NCBI RefSeq assembly: GCF_001640805.2
Contig: NC_066850.1
Span: 14,450,157 to 14,514,156, forward strand
DNA: 64,000 bases
From: Lates calcarifer
Lineage: Eukaryota; Chordata; Actinopteri; Centropomidae
Direction: 5' to 3'
A model generated the notes under the pieces. It ran no database searches, was not told the origin of the DNA, and saw only the letters and a list, made by a program, of their open reading frames with translations. Below, in pieces: positions 23,016 to 34,800 of this stretch (the stretch's first letter is position 1; each line of letters begins with the position of its first letter). The translations under genes were made by a program, and so were the position numbers.

Positions 23016-25491
23016 TATTGCCTCACTGTTCTGATTTTCTAAAAGAATTTAAAACACATACAAGGACACACACATGCACAGAAGAATTTATTAGATGCTT
23101 AATAGAATTCCAGCATGTGATTGGTTCCACATTATGACCAGCGAGTTGAAGATCAAAGCAGTCACTGATTGGTCGAGGTCCATCTGTCTGGCTCCTCGGG
23201 CCGACAGGATACTGGCCGCCCGGGGGGCAAAGGTCAAAAAGCAGAGATCCACATCTTTTTGACAGGCAGCAGTATGAAAGTGTGTCAGTCTTCAGCTTCG
23301 ATCCATGTCGGTATGAAGCAACACACCCTGCTGACCTGGGACCAGAGATAAGCTGAACCTTGTCAACAGAGTGCAGAAGGTCTGATGCAGAGATTTGAGC
23401 ATTTATTATGACACCTCCTAAGGTCGCACCTTAAACAAGACAGAACAAGGCAGCTGGAGATGGAACAACACAAGACACTGCCTTCATTTTGAACACAAGA
23501 GCAACTGTTCAATAGAATTTGATTTGTTGGCACAGTAAAATACTTTCAAAACAATTTTCCAAAGCCTTTTTAATATGGATGTTTCACTGCTTTAATATCA
23601 GACAGTGGACATTTGTGGTCAACTCTGTTAATGGTGACTGCCAGAACTTCTCTGTTACATGCTTAGCAAGGTCATGTCATAACAATAAGCTTCAGATCCA
23701 GATCAAGTCTCACCTCTCAAGTTCCTACATGGCCACATAGCATCAAGAGTTCTTAGGCCTGCACATCACAGGAACAAAACAAAAAACAAACAAACAAACA
23801 AACAAACTCCAAACTCAATTAAAATGGTCAGAGTTTAAAGACCTAAAACACACACACTTGACTTGATACTTGACATGGACGTGTCTCTGATGTTACGTTT
23901 GACTAGTTACCACAGACTTAGAAGTGACTAGGTTTGTTTGAGTTGACTTGAGGCTTGACTTGGTCTTGCTGACTCATCTCTTACTAACGTTTTACTTGAC
24001 TAATCTCCACTGACTTAAAACGTGACTTGGTTTATTGACTGGACTTGAATTGGACTTCGGTCTAATGACTTAACATTTGACTTGGACACAGTATTTTGAC
24101 TGATTCTTAACTTGACTTGGACTTGTCTTAAATGTCTTGAGACTTGCTGCTTAATGCAGTCACATTTGCATCAGTTAACATCCTTACAGTTTATTGTCAT
24201 CATTGCAGTAACAGACTTGATATCTCAGACCCTGTTACACTAATTCTGATGGAACCTGGCGGGATGTTGCACCTTGTTCCTGACTGACCCAAACTGTGCC
24301 TGCAGCATCCACAGAGGCTGACATGACTAATTGTCCCCAAGATGGATTTATGGTATTTGTCATTGTCCACTGTTGAGACTGTAGAGCTCGATCAGTAAAG
24401 GTGCAGTAAAGGTGCAGGAGTCCTTTTCTCTTTGGGTTTGACCTGCAGGCCACTGAGCTATGAGGTCAGAGGTCAGTCAGACAGGGGTTAAATGCACTGC
24501 TCATTTCATGGACGAGCACTCGCATGTAGAGGCCGTGACCTTCAGGCAAGGCGGGACGCCAAACAGGTGGTTCACTCCCAGAATTTATGAGATGGAAGGA
24601 CCTACTTCTCCCTCCACATGTGTCTCCTTGCTCCTCCATTTCCCTGCCTTTTGAATTTCAAAGAAAACCAGAAGAAAAACCCTCCTCTCCTCCTTTCCCT
24701 CTGTTTTGTTTGGGCTGTAAATTAAACAAAATTAAAAACATCTAATAAGAACAAGATCCTATTTCTAATTTCTGGGTTCCGAATTCTGGGTTTTGTCCAG
24801 AAGCATTTCCATGGTTACATCGCTCTCCCCGGTGCTTTGAGGATTCAGGACATCCTTCAGCTGGAGTTAAACACACAAAACATTCCTTAAAATTGGGCGT
24901 TGGGAGGTGGTTTGCTTCTGGTTTCAGCCTCGTGGGAACCAGACTCCCCTCCAGAAGGACAGACAAGAGACTTCCTCCACTTTTCTGCCAAAACCTTCAA
25001 TTAGCTTTTGTTCAAAGCCTCCTCTTAACAGCAGCATGCTGAGCCGCTTTTACCGTGAGCCAGAGGTAGAGACTCCTGTCAGCTCACTGGTCCTCTATTT
25101 AACACAGATCTCATTGAAACTGGAAGATATTGTAGGTTTTTTTTCTGATTTTCTCTCGGGTCCTTTAGCCTTCATTTCATAGGTCACAGTAAGATAGAGA
25201 CAAATTCCACAAATACCTCCTAATCAGCACTTTAATGATTTGATTCGTAACCACAGAGGGAACACTGGTTGTAACTGTCATGTAAAGACCTTTAACAAGT
25301 TTTCTGACTCCCATTAACGCTCAGTCTGCCTGTTTCACTCAGTAGTTAAAGCTCAACATGAATACAGTGTCAATGTGTGTCTCTCACTTTCTCTCTCATC
25401 TTTGTTTTACTCTCTTTCTCTGCCTTCCTTTTGTTCTTTTTATCTCTTCATCTCTTACTCTCTCTTTTCTTCTTTCTCATTCCCTTCCCAT

Positions 25492-25528
<37 letters not shown>

Positions 25529-25614
25529 GCAAAATAAAACCTAAGGAAGAAGAGGAGAACCCCTGGCTTGTCTCTTTGACGTCAACAGTGAAGCTCTAAA
25601 GACAATAAAACACT

Positions 25615-25683
<69 letters not shown>

Positions 25684-25808
25684 CGGGGGGTTAGGGGGTG
25701 GGGGGACTCATGCTGAGGTTCTATATAAAGTTAGAAAGAGAAATCAAAAGTCTAGAGAAATAAATGAGCACTCAGGTCATGCTGGGCACCCACGCACACC
25801 CACCCACA

Positions 25809-25849
<41 letters not shown>

Positions 25850-28809
25850 CACATCTCTCAATCCATCATCCCTTTACTCTCTCTTTTGTTCACAGTCCTT
25901 ATTGTCTTCATTTTCCTCCATGCTCCTCCTTTCTCTGTCAGATAGTTTTCTAATGAAATGTTCAGTGCATCTTTAAATGGTGCTACAGTCTGGTCCAGGG
26001 TAAAATATACTGAGAGACGTTGTGTTAAAGCTCCAGCCTTAAGTTTGTTCACACTAAACCTTAGTGCATTTCTAATGATGTCACAGTTAAAAGCACTGAC
26101 GTTAATCATCTTTCAGGTGCTGCCCTCGTGTGTTTGGTCAGTGACGTAGGAAAGACTGCATCAGTTACACCTGATGTTGCATGTCACCAGCACATGGGCA
26201 TCCAAAGCTTGTCTTGTTGCCACAGGTCAGACTTCATAAAAAAAAAATACATTCTACAGTGAATTCAGCTATTCCTGCAGGCAACAGCCATGCCTGTGTA
26301 TGTAAGTGAATTATATTTGGTACATATGTGAAAAGTTATGTTATATGGCTGGCTGTTGGGGCAACAAGTGCACAACACTAACATCACATTTTAAAATGGA
26401 TATGGCTAACATGTTAGTAAACAGTTGATAATTTACACATCCAGCAGACACGGTAGTAGCTAGTTTATCTGAAATCTTAAATTAAAGCAATATTATGTTG
26501 TGCCCAGAAACCACAATGAGACACCAACACTGAGACTCAACTGAAACAGTTAAGTTGCTGCCTATAAAACCAAGGCCATAAGCTGATGCTACAACGCTTT
26601 ATAGGCTGAACAAAAAGTGCACAGCTGGATGGTTATCTGTGTTACGATTCACAAACGGAAAAGGAACTTGGAATGATGATAAAGAAAGATTTATTGTAGA
26701 AAAACCGTGAGTCAAAACTTCAAAAACAGATCTCCAGGGCGTGGCAGGCGAGCAAAGGTGAGGTACCGGTATCTGGTTAGGAGCAGAGACAAAGTTAGCC
26801 AGCTAATGGAGAGGGTTTCAAAAAGCTAGGAGTCATGCGTTAGAATACCATGCAGGCACACGGACGATCTGACGAAGACTGAAGTGAAGGACCCGGGTAT
26901 AAATGCAGCAGGACTCAGGTGAGGTAATGAGCCAGATTGAAGACAGGAGTGCTTGATTGAGTGGAGGGAAACTCAGGTAGGAGGGGATAACCAGATGGCC
27001 ACGCCCTGGAAAACAAACACAGACAGGGGAAGACAAACAGGAGACACAGGGAAGGGAAACACACTGACTGCTTCTTATACATAGTCTTTTTATTCCATTG
27101 TTAATGTAAATATATTGTCTTGCAATTGCAATTGCAATTCAGTGGAGCATCACTGTGATTTAACATGATATTGAACTGGGCAACACAGGGCCGTGGGAAT
27201 ATAGATACTCTCCCATTCTGCAGCCTTGATAGAGTTTTGGACAAAAAAGACACTGTCTTTCTGTGTTACTGCCATTAAAACTTAGCATAGCCCACTTGAA
27301 TCTGTGGACGCTGTGCACTTGCATGTGTCTTCAGATGTCCTCTAAATACTGTTTATATAGAAGATACTCAACAGCAGGCAACACCCAGATGTTTTGACAG
27401 GTGGTGTGCATTTGTGTGTGTGCATGTCTGTTGGGGACATCCTACTGAGAGTCTTCCTAAGAGCATGACAAAGGGTTCAAGGGTCAAACTGAAAGAAAAG
27501 TACTAACATTATGTAATCTGGATTTGACTTAAAGTGAAAGTGAAGAAAAAGATGAGTCTTAAAGGGTTTAAACATTCTGTCTCACTTGTCCCTGTGGTCT
27601 AAGGTACAAACATTTCAGTTCGTGTTCAGATTAACCAATGAGATATTATGTGTTAGTTGGTGAGCATCAGATGTGCTAGTTGGTGAATATTTTTGGCTAG
27701 CTGTTTCCCCTTCCAGTCATAGGACTAAGCTAATGAAATCCCAGTTCCAGTTCCTCTGTACCATATGTACACTCACAAAAGTGATATCAATCTTCTCATC
27801 TAATGCTTGGCAACAAAGCAAGTGTGTATTCCTTTGTAAGTGCATTTTCACATTTCTCAAAAAGACTCATCTTGGAATGTGAAAATAGCTATGGAGACCA
27901 TGAATTGTTGTGGAGAAAATGTGGGCATAGAATTACTTTGTGTAACGTTGGTGGATCTGAGGCAGACATGAGGCTATCTGAGGCTTCTTTGACATTTTGT
28001 GAATGTTTTTGTGTTGATTATTGCCAAGTGGGGCAAGAACACACAGTTGATACCCTGTACCAGTAAAATTCTGTGCAGTATGTTGTTTTAAAGTGTTTTG
28101 CAGAGCAGACCTGACCTGACCCTGCTGGTTCAGGTCAGGTCTGCTCTAATAATGTGACCCGTTACATTGTCAGGGAGGGATGGGAGGTCTGTGGGTGATA
28201 CATTTATGTTACACAGACACACGAAAACAGCATACATTTTCCCAGTGTGTTTTTGAACTGGGAGTAGGGCGCCTGTGTGGATAGGGTCAGGACCTCTGCT
28301 TAATTTCCCTATGCTAAATAACAGCACTGTGGAGATCAATTCATTTTGTCTGTGGGGCTGCTGGGAAAATCCCATCACCAGAGCTCCCACACTACACAAC
28401 CAGCTGACTAGATGGCAGCTGGTGGTTTACAACAGTTTGGTTAACTTGTTAAAAAAACAAAGCTTCCTGTATGTTAACTTCCCTCCTCTCCTCTTCCCTA
28501 CAGCTGCTGTGTTCCTCAGTGCAGGCGGCGCTGTTTGAGGAGGAGGAGCGAGGCCGCAAGCTGCAGGAGCGCCTGGCCGCGGCGGAGAGGAGGAACCGGC
28601 AGCTGAAGGAGCGCGTTCGCAAGGTGAAGCGCTCCCTGAGGAACGCCCGCAAGGCCACGCGCAGGGCCGAGCAGGAGCTGCAGGAGCTGCAGGAGAAGCT
28701 GATGGCTGCCAAGCGGAGAGAGGGGCATCACCTCAATGCCATAACACAGGAGGAGCCTCCACCCGGGCGTTATGCAAGCACAGCTGTGCGCCAGCAGATG
28801 CAACTTTAA
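21339..28809 (+). CDS. ccdc3: CCDC3 (favine), secreted coiled-coil protein, complete, 3 exons, 295 aa
   Basis: Exons: 21339-21742, 22167-22344, 28504-28809 (888 nt with TAA at 28807-28809); both introns are GT/AG. A hydrophobic signal peptide (about 1-22, MFSTTLFLALCFFAH...) is followed by C23QLPSEWRPLSEGCRAELAE, identical in most positions to human CCDC3. N-glycosylation sequons are N110-L-T, N127-Y-S and N172-C-T. Exon 3 encodes a highly charged coiled coil (about 204-262, with RRNRQLKERVRKVKRSLRNA). CCDC3 is a secreted glycoprotein of fat and blood vessels that promotes lipid storage and dampens endothelial NF-kB signalling. The protein is longer than human (270 aa), partly through a Gly-rich insertion (about 57-82) in exon 1. 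The ATG chosen is the only one giving a signal peptide directly before CQLPSEW. Confidence 0.95.
22850..23013. repeat. Paired (GT)n and (CA)n tracts in CCDC3 intron 2
   Basis: (GT)n at 22850-22882 and (CA)n at 22985-23013, about 100 bases apart and complementary, so a transcript could fold into a long dinucleotide stem. Confidence 0.88.
23785..23807. repeat. (AAAC)n microsatellite
   Basis: About five AAAC units in CCDC3 intron 2. Confidence 0.85.
23855..24150. repeat. Degenerate ACTTGACTTGG-type tandem repeat
   Basis: The words TTGACTTG, GACTTGG and TGACTT recur more than a dozen times over about 300 bases with drifting spacing (for example gaggcttgacttggtcttg, cttaacttgacttggacttg). It looks like an old minisatellite in CCDC3 intron 2, with no open reading frame of note. 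Confidence 0.6.
24463..24475 (+). promoter_or_regulatory. ccdc3: Perfect DR1 nuclear-receptor element in CCDC3 intron 2
   Basis: The sequence is AGGTCA-G-AGGTCA, two exact half-sites spaced by one base. DR1 is the preferred site of PPAR/RXR, HNF4 and COUP-TF receptors. It lies about 2.1 kb inside CCDC3 intron 2. Binding is inferred from sequence only. Confidence 0.4.
25493..25848. repeat. Cluster of three dinucleotide tracts (CA, GT, CA) in CCDC3 intron 2
   Basis: (CA)n at 25493-25526, a long (GT)n at 25617-25681 (about 32 units) and (CA)n at about 25799-25848. A pyrimidine-rich stretch (25380-25490) precedes them. Open frames rich in Cys/Val or Thr/His here are artefacts of the repeats. Confidence 0.9.
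26640..27070. repeat. Probable dispersed repeat in CCDC3 intron 2
   Basis: Text such as aagatttattgtagaaaaaccg, gatctgacgaagactgaagtg, gacccgggtataaatgcagc and acagggaagggaaacac resembles a common teleost interspersed repeat that I recognise only in general form. It has raised G+C relative to flanks and no transposase or reverse transcriptase frame. Class not determined. Confidence 0.4.
28102..28147. repeat. Perfect 18-bp inverted repeat (hairpin) in CCDC3 intron 2
   Basis: Arm AGAGCAGACCTGACCTGA (28102-28119), 10-base loop, then its exact reverse complement (28130-28147). The arms carry AGGTCA-type half-sites in opposite orientation. It lies about 360 bases before exon 3. Confidence 0.9.
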
Positions 28810-29362
28810 CTTATCCTACCTGCCCCAACCTGTTACCCACCTGGACTGAAAACTGGCTGTGGAGAGTGAGAGACTGCTGGGCGGTCTCTAAGTAAGGGAC
28901 AGACAAATAGCAACTGTCACATATGAGTAAACATACTTTTAATGTAATAACCTGCATAGCTTTGTTGTAAGTAAAGTACTCTCTCTCTCTTTTATATCTC
29001 TGATTGCAATAACACAGCAGTGAGCATCAGGATGATTCCTAGTCATCTGACAAACAAAAAGGTTTCCTGGAAGAGAATCAAACATTTATTTTCCTGATAA
29101 TTCCTCTTGCAGGTGGAGCAGTACTTTAGCTCAGCTGCCTTCCTGACTGGATCCAGGGCTCCTCTCAGGCTGTGATCACACTGGATGTGTTTTTGCTCCA
29201 ACACTAAGCACAGCTGTGAGTGAGCAATAGTAACAGCATCAGCGGGCACTTACAGGAGTGTAAAGAGTGACACATTAATGTGGTTGCCATAGACAGCTGT
29301 CTTGTTCTCCCAACCTTAAGTAAGAGAAGTCAAAGGTTTAAAACAAAAATCGCCTCAATAAA
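28810..29362 (+). terminator. ccdc3: CCDC3 3' UTR with poly(A) signal
   Basis: Non-coding sequence follows the CCDC3 stop codon. AATAAA at 29357-29362 (tcAATAAAgtataaag) is the first canonical signal, about 550 bases downstream; another (caataaac) is near 29472. Transcript end inferred. Confidence 0.5.
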
Positions 29363-29486
29363 GTATAAAGTATAAGTCTGTTTGATGTCTGATGATGAGA
29401 ACTAAGAATTTGGTTAAATAGGCGTTCATGATGACCACTCTTTATCTTTACTATCTTGCTTCAGAGCTGTGACAATAAACACAAAC

Positions 29487-29669
29487 AGTCAAGTTGCAGG
29501 CTGAAAAACCAAAACAATGAACTGAAAGATGCTAAAATAGAGCAGAGTGGAACTGCAGAATCAGGTGATATTTCTCTGTGGATTTGTCACTGCAAGCATC
29601 TCCTTCCTCAACACACACACTAATCTGGCCTATTGTTAATATAAAAATATTGATCATAGCAGCTTTAAG
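29487..29669. repeat. Dispersed repeat, copy 1 (related to 55500-55670)
   Basis: Shares aaaccaaaac...aatga...aaga-gctaaaata, ctgtggat-tcactg and a terminal block ttgttaat-taaaaatattgatca-agcagcttta with the copy at 55500-55670. No terminal inverted repeat or open frame was found; class unknown. Confidence 0.5.
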
Positions 29670-30086
29670 TAAATGACAGACCTTTAGTGGCATTTTTAGT
29701 CTTTACGTTTTTGTAGGTTTGTATAACAATCTGTCACAACCAAAAATGTAACTCAAAGAAAAAACATATTCAAATAGCTGTTTATGTGACACAGCCTAAT
29801 GGAGCACTGATTTTCTTTGAAACATGCTGTGATTAAGCAAATTTTCTTGAAATGAAATTTTGAGAGTGGTATGTCTGTGTATGAGAATTCTGGGATGTTT
29901 GAGAAGGTTCATTTTTTATTACTCACGTCTGGAACATCGGCTTGTATGTGAATATTTTTGTATGAACTTTTTTCTGCTTATAAAATTGAAATTGAAGTTG
30001 GACGAATAACAGTGTGAACTTGACAGTGTTTTGAAGAAGCATGTTAACATTTGGGTCACTGGAGTACAAAAAACAAATACCCCCCC

Positions 30087-30088
<2 letters not shown>

Positions 30089-30128
<40 letters not shown>

Positions 30129-30243
30129 AGTGGTTCAGTTAAGCTCTACAGTATCACACAGAGAGTGTAAAGAGAGGTTAAGGTCAGCAGAGGCACTGTA
30201 TGTGTATATGTGCGCTATTTGGGGAGAGGAGGAGTATGTGTAT

Positions 30244-30283
<40 letters not shown>

Positions 30284-30294
30284 GTGTGTGTGTC
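30089..30294. repeat. Paired (CA)n and (GT)n tracts
   Basis: (CA)n at 30089-30127 and (GT)n, slightly interrupted, at 30238-30294, about 110 bases apart and complementary. Confidence 0.9.
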
Positions 30295-30511
30295 TGGTCC
30301 ATCAAGTGACTGGAATGTGTTTGTGTGGGCAGCAGTGTTCTGAGCAGCGGGACGTCGCTGAAATATTCCTCTAATTCATTGTGGAAAACGGTAAGCTCTG
30401 GAGGGAGGCGACATCACGAGACCATGGTCAATGTAAGGAAAACAAATCACCAATACACAATGAAGTGAGAGGCAGGTTGGATGGACAGGGATAAGTACTT
30501 AATACCTTTGT

Positions 30512-30874
30512 TTAAGGTTCTATATGTAAGTTTTTGCTATAGCTATATAACCAGCGTTAGCATTAACAGCTGTTTCCTCACTTCTTCATCCTCTCATGTT
30601 AGACTGAGGACTGACTGGATGCTAAGGTGACTCACTATTACAAAGTAGTATTATGAGACAGGACAGGCCAGGGCTAGCTGCTTAGCATGCTAACATCAAT
30701 AGAGGATAAGAAATGATAGAAATAGAAGCAAAACAATAGTTAACAGTGGTGTTACGCTCTACCACTGGAGAGGAATTAAGTTTGATGCTGAACTTGCAAC
30801 GGTTCTTCTAAACAGTTGATAATCTTAATGTTGGCTACGTAGCATTCGCAAAAATGTACATATAGCTCCTTTAA
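30512..30874. mobile_element. TTAAAGG-family TIR element copy
   Basis: It starts TTAAGGTTCTATATGTAAGT and ends catatagctcctTTAA, the two ends being inverted copies. Internal blocks (cttagcatgctaacatc, ctttcttc..., gataagaaatgatagaaatagaagcaaaac, aagtttgatgctgaac) match the 3720-4193 copy in reverse complement. 363 bases, no transposase. Confidence 0.75.
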
Positions 30875-31775
30875 ACCCGTAATAATTTCACTCAGAAACA
30901 CTTTTTATGTTATAATGTTTTTTTTAAGTCACACTTTTATTTTCATTTTCACTTAATACAGTTTGTGTTGGAGCACCTTGGTACCCTAATGCTCACAGCA
31001 CATCTCCTCTAATCACAGTGTTGATGGTTTGATTTCAGTTTGGCCTGTCTTCACTGTCATCTACCACATCTCCACTTCATGGCTGAGTGAGGATCTTGAG
31101 AGTTCTGTAACAGCATTTAAATAGACAAAGCCATTCCCCTATGAAAATAAAATGTTTCTCAAAGTAATAGGTATAATTGTGGTGCTGGTAATTTCCAACA
31201 CTGTTTATAGTTTGCTTTAGTTTTTAGGGGCAGCAGAGGGAAGCATCACATCACCCCCTGCTGTCTGCATCCTGAACTGTCTGTCCAAATGACACAGATG
31301 GTCTTTGCACACTTGCCATCCCTCCTCCATTTCCTATGAGACTGTGTGTTATCTCACTGTTTCAGACGATCTGCTCCTAATTAGGGTTACTGAATATATA
31401 TGCTGCTTAGTAAAGAACAAAACATTTTTCTGCATGGAAGAGAGAGGAGAGGGAAAGAAAGAGAGAGAAGGAGGGGATGCTAGGCTGAGATCCTGAATTA
31501 AACATGAGGAGAAATCAGTTTAAGAGGCACAGAGATCAGTGAGTCTGAGCACAAACACACTTACAGCCTGACAGCCAATGTCAACAAGCAGTGTTTGTAT
31601 CTGTGTGTATATGTGTGTGAATGTGAAGGGAAATTTTGATTCAACAGAAATGTAATTCTGCTGTGTGTGTATGTATGTGTCCGAGTGTGATGCTGAATGT
31701 GTGCATGTTATTAGGCATGGAGTGTCAAAGACATGTGAAATACTTTGATTTCACAATTTTCATTTCAGTGCTTTG

Positions 31776-31819
<44 letters not shown>
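31776..31819. repeat. (GT)n microsatellite
   Basis: About 21 GT units in the CCDC3-CAMK1D interval. Confidence 0.9.
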
Positions 31820-31820
<1 letters not shown>

Positions 31821-34800
31821 TCTAAGGGATGAATAATTTTGAATGAGCCGGCACATTCATCCGAGATAGAAAGACAGTCAGGAGGAAAATCTCCAGCTGA
31901 GATGGAGGAAAGGAAAGCAGAGGAAATGTAATGACCTGAACCACAGGAAGCTCCAACAGGCCAAACTCTGCTGATAAAGGACCAATATTAACACAACTTA
32001 TCTGTGATGAACAAGTACAAACCTTCAGGCTAACACCGCTCACCAGGGAAAACTCAACATCATCTCATCCCACTTCGGCTGATGATAATTTAAAAGTTCC
32101 AGAGTGAGAGTGCTTTTGAACATGAGCAATGTATGTTAGCTTAATAACTGTGGTGTTCAAAGGGCAAGGAAGCCGCCTGCAGCTTTCCTGTCTTAAGTTG
32201 ATATATTACCTCCCACTGATTGTTATTCTGTTAAGTTGAATTCAGGGACAGTGCAGAGTGGAATTCAAATATGCCAAAAATGCCTATTAAGTCAATGGAG
32301 GGAACAGATGCACGTTTACTGCAGTGCAAAATTAAGTAAAGCTGAGTCTGCTGTGTGTTTCCGTTTGGGCAAGCCAATCAGAACTGATGAGAATCCCACC
32401 AGGCCCAACCTACGTATCAAGACGGATTCCTGCTCTGCCCACTGTCAACAGTCGATGTCTAAAAGATGTCTATTTTATAATGGTGATCTACGAGGACAAT
32501 GGTTGGTCATTTAAGTGTGGATACTGGAGAGTAAACGTAAAGAGAAACCGTTCAGTCTGATCATACTTTAATATGAGGAGGAAACATCTGTACGCAGTGT
32601 GTTTTTAATGCCTTTACCCTGATAATATATCCCAACATGTGCTAGCAAAGGCAACACATGCCACAAGTGTTTGCAATATCTGTCTTCTCTCTGCTAAACA
32701 TCTGCTGTACAGCATATATGGATTATATGTTGATCAAAGTGGGAGGGAGAGTCTGGTGTCTGCTTTGTTTCCATATGTACACACAGAGACTCCTGTTCAT
32801 ATTTGTAGGAATGTAATCCTTCTGAGAATAAATAATACTAATAAGCTATCTCCATCTGATTTTGTCAGACATACACACACACAAACACACACACACCAAA
32901 AAAAAGAGAGAGATGGGTAAGGAGTCGTGTTACGATCATTCAGGATTTATTCCAGGAGAAAAGACAAACCGAACACAATCAGTTGCTCTGGCCTGTGTCG
33001 TCATGGTAACTCTGATATGTGCACATGATTGTCGAAGGCATCGGATATACAAGCCCCATTAACAGAAAGTCATCATCATCATCATCACAGCACAAGAAGT
33101 GCAGCAGGCGGCGCCCGCTCCGAGACATGAGGGTGTCGTCAACGTGACGACGGTGCACAGGATGGGAATTTGTTGTGGTCACATGCAGAGAGTAAATACA
33201 GCCAGCTAACTCAGCGGGCTCTGGACGAGGACACGCACAGGGAAACGCCAGGTCCCAAGAAACAGCATGTAGAGTTTTAGCCCTACAAACACTTCTCAGA
33301 GGCAGAGCTGCTCTTAATGGTTGAGTTCCATGTTTAGTGTAGACCAGAGATATGGCAGCATTGTGCTTCATTTCCTGAAACTAACAAAAACTTTTTCAGT
33401 CCTAAAGCAGCTGGTGATTCCTAGATATATGTGCGTGTTGCATCTTACTTCCTTGTCTAATTCAAAGAAGTTTGATGATCATAGACCATCAGATGAAGAA
33501 CTTAAACTGACAACATAGCAAATATATTCTTGTGTAAAATTAGGTAACATCTTTGTTAACAAAGCATCCTCTGTAAAATACATAATTCCTTGAATGCAGA
33601 GTTGGCAATAGGTCTGATCCAGACAGAAAGCATTTCAGCCACAATTCATCTGTCTGCACAGGCAACATAAATATATCTGAAAGCACATTCTCACTCTCCA
33701 AGATGATTTTCCAGTGTTTTACGTGTGTAACTGCAGTGATTGTGTATGGGGCTCTGAGTGCTTCCAAAAAGCACTGCCTGAACACCTCCTGTGTAGACAC
33801 GAATACATCGCTGGAGCCGCTCTGCTAACGTGCTGCACATGCTACACCTTTTAGTGTAAACACATCCTTAAGTCATTTTTGGTCTCTTGATAAAAACTTC
33901 AAGAGAAAATGATTCAGAATTTCACTTCAAAGCTATACAGGTTAGCTACTTAGCCTAGCTCACTTTCCAGCTAACCAGTATGAGGCTATGCCTCACTAGC
34001 TAAGCTAACATAATAACTTTCAAGGTCATTAATGCATAAAAAAGCCAAAGTTTTTGATATAGTTTTTGTCATGTTTACCAAGGCCCAAGGAACAGTGCTA
34101 AGCTATTAGGCTATACTGCTGTTGTGGCCGTAGCCACAATTACAGGTAAGTTGAAGACACTGGCCAATGGAAATCCATTTGTACAGTTGGAATGAAAGTC
34201 TTAAACTTCCCAAAGCCACAGCCACCGATAAATGACTTCACGTTCTCATAATTTGTGGGTTTTGGTACAATAAAGTCTTGAGTGGCCAATCAGTAAATTA
34301 TTTTCACATTATTTATGTGTGAAGGGAATTAGCAGGAAGTCACTCTAATACATAGCGATTTGGCAATTTCAGTTGGAACATGGTATCTTTAAATGCTTCC
34401 AAGCTGCTTAGCTTTCTGCCTCTCAAAACTGTTGGTAGAGCTGAAATCTTATCTGCCAGTGAGCAACTTCAGATTCTCGTGGACTTGGGCATCTCAGCCT
34501 GTGTACGTCTTTACATAATACAGAGATACTAACATCATACAAGGGCATATAAGATTACGCAAACACTCATGGTGAAGTTGAATTCTTGAAGCACTTTTTT
34601 TGACATGCTTGTGTTTTCATCTTTTGCGACGATGCACTTCAGCAGCGTCTTCGTTTAAAAAAAGGTCCGAGGAGTGTGAGCTCATATTAGGGTAATGAGT
34701 GGACGAGAGCGGCTCGTCGTCGCCCTCGCACCCATAACAGTGTGTTTCTGAGTCGGTCACAGCTTTGGATTTCTTCCTTTAGAATGGCAAAAACGTAAGC

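Noticed and set aside
25619..25945. Open frames translating to long Cys/Val or Thr/His runs (also near 30031, 46444, 47008, 58153 and 60281)
   Set aside because: They are six-frame readings of (GT)n/(CA)n microsatellites with no domain, no splice structure and no conserved sequence.
28102..28147. Pre-miRNA interpretation of the 18-bp hairpin
   Set aside because: The stem is too short and flanks do not extend the pairing; kept only as a hairpin.
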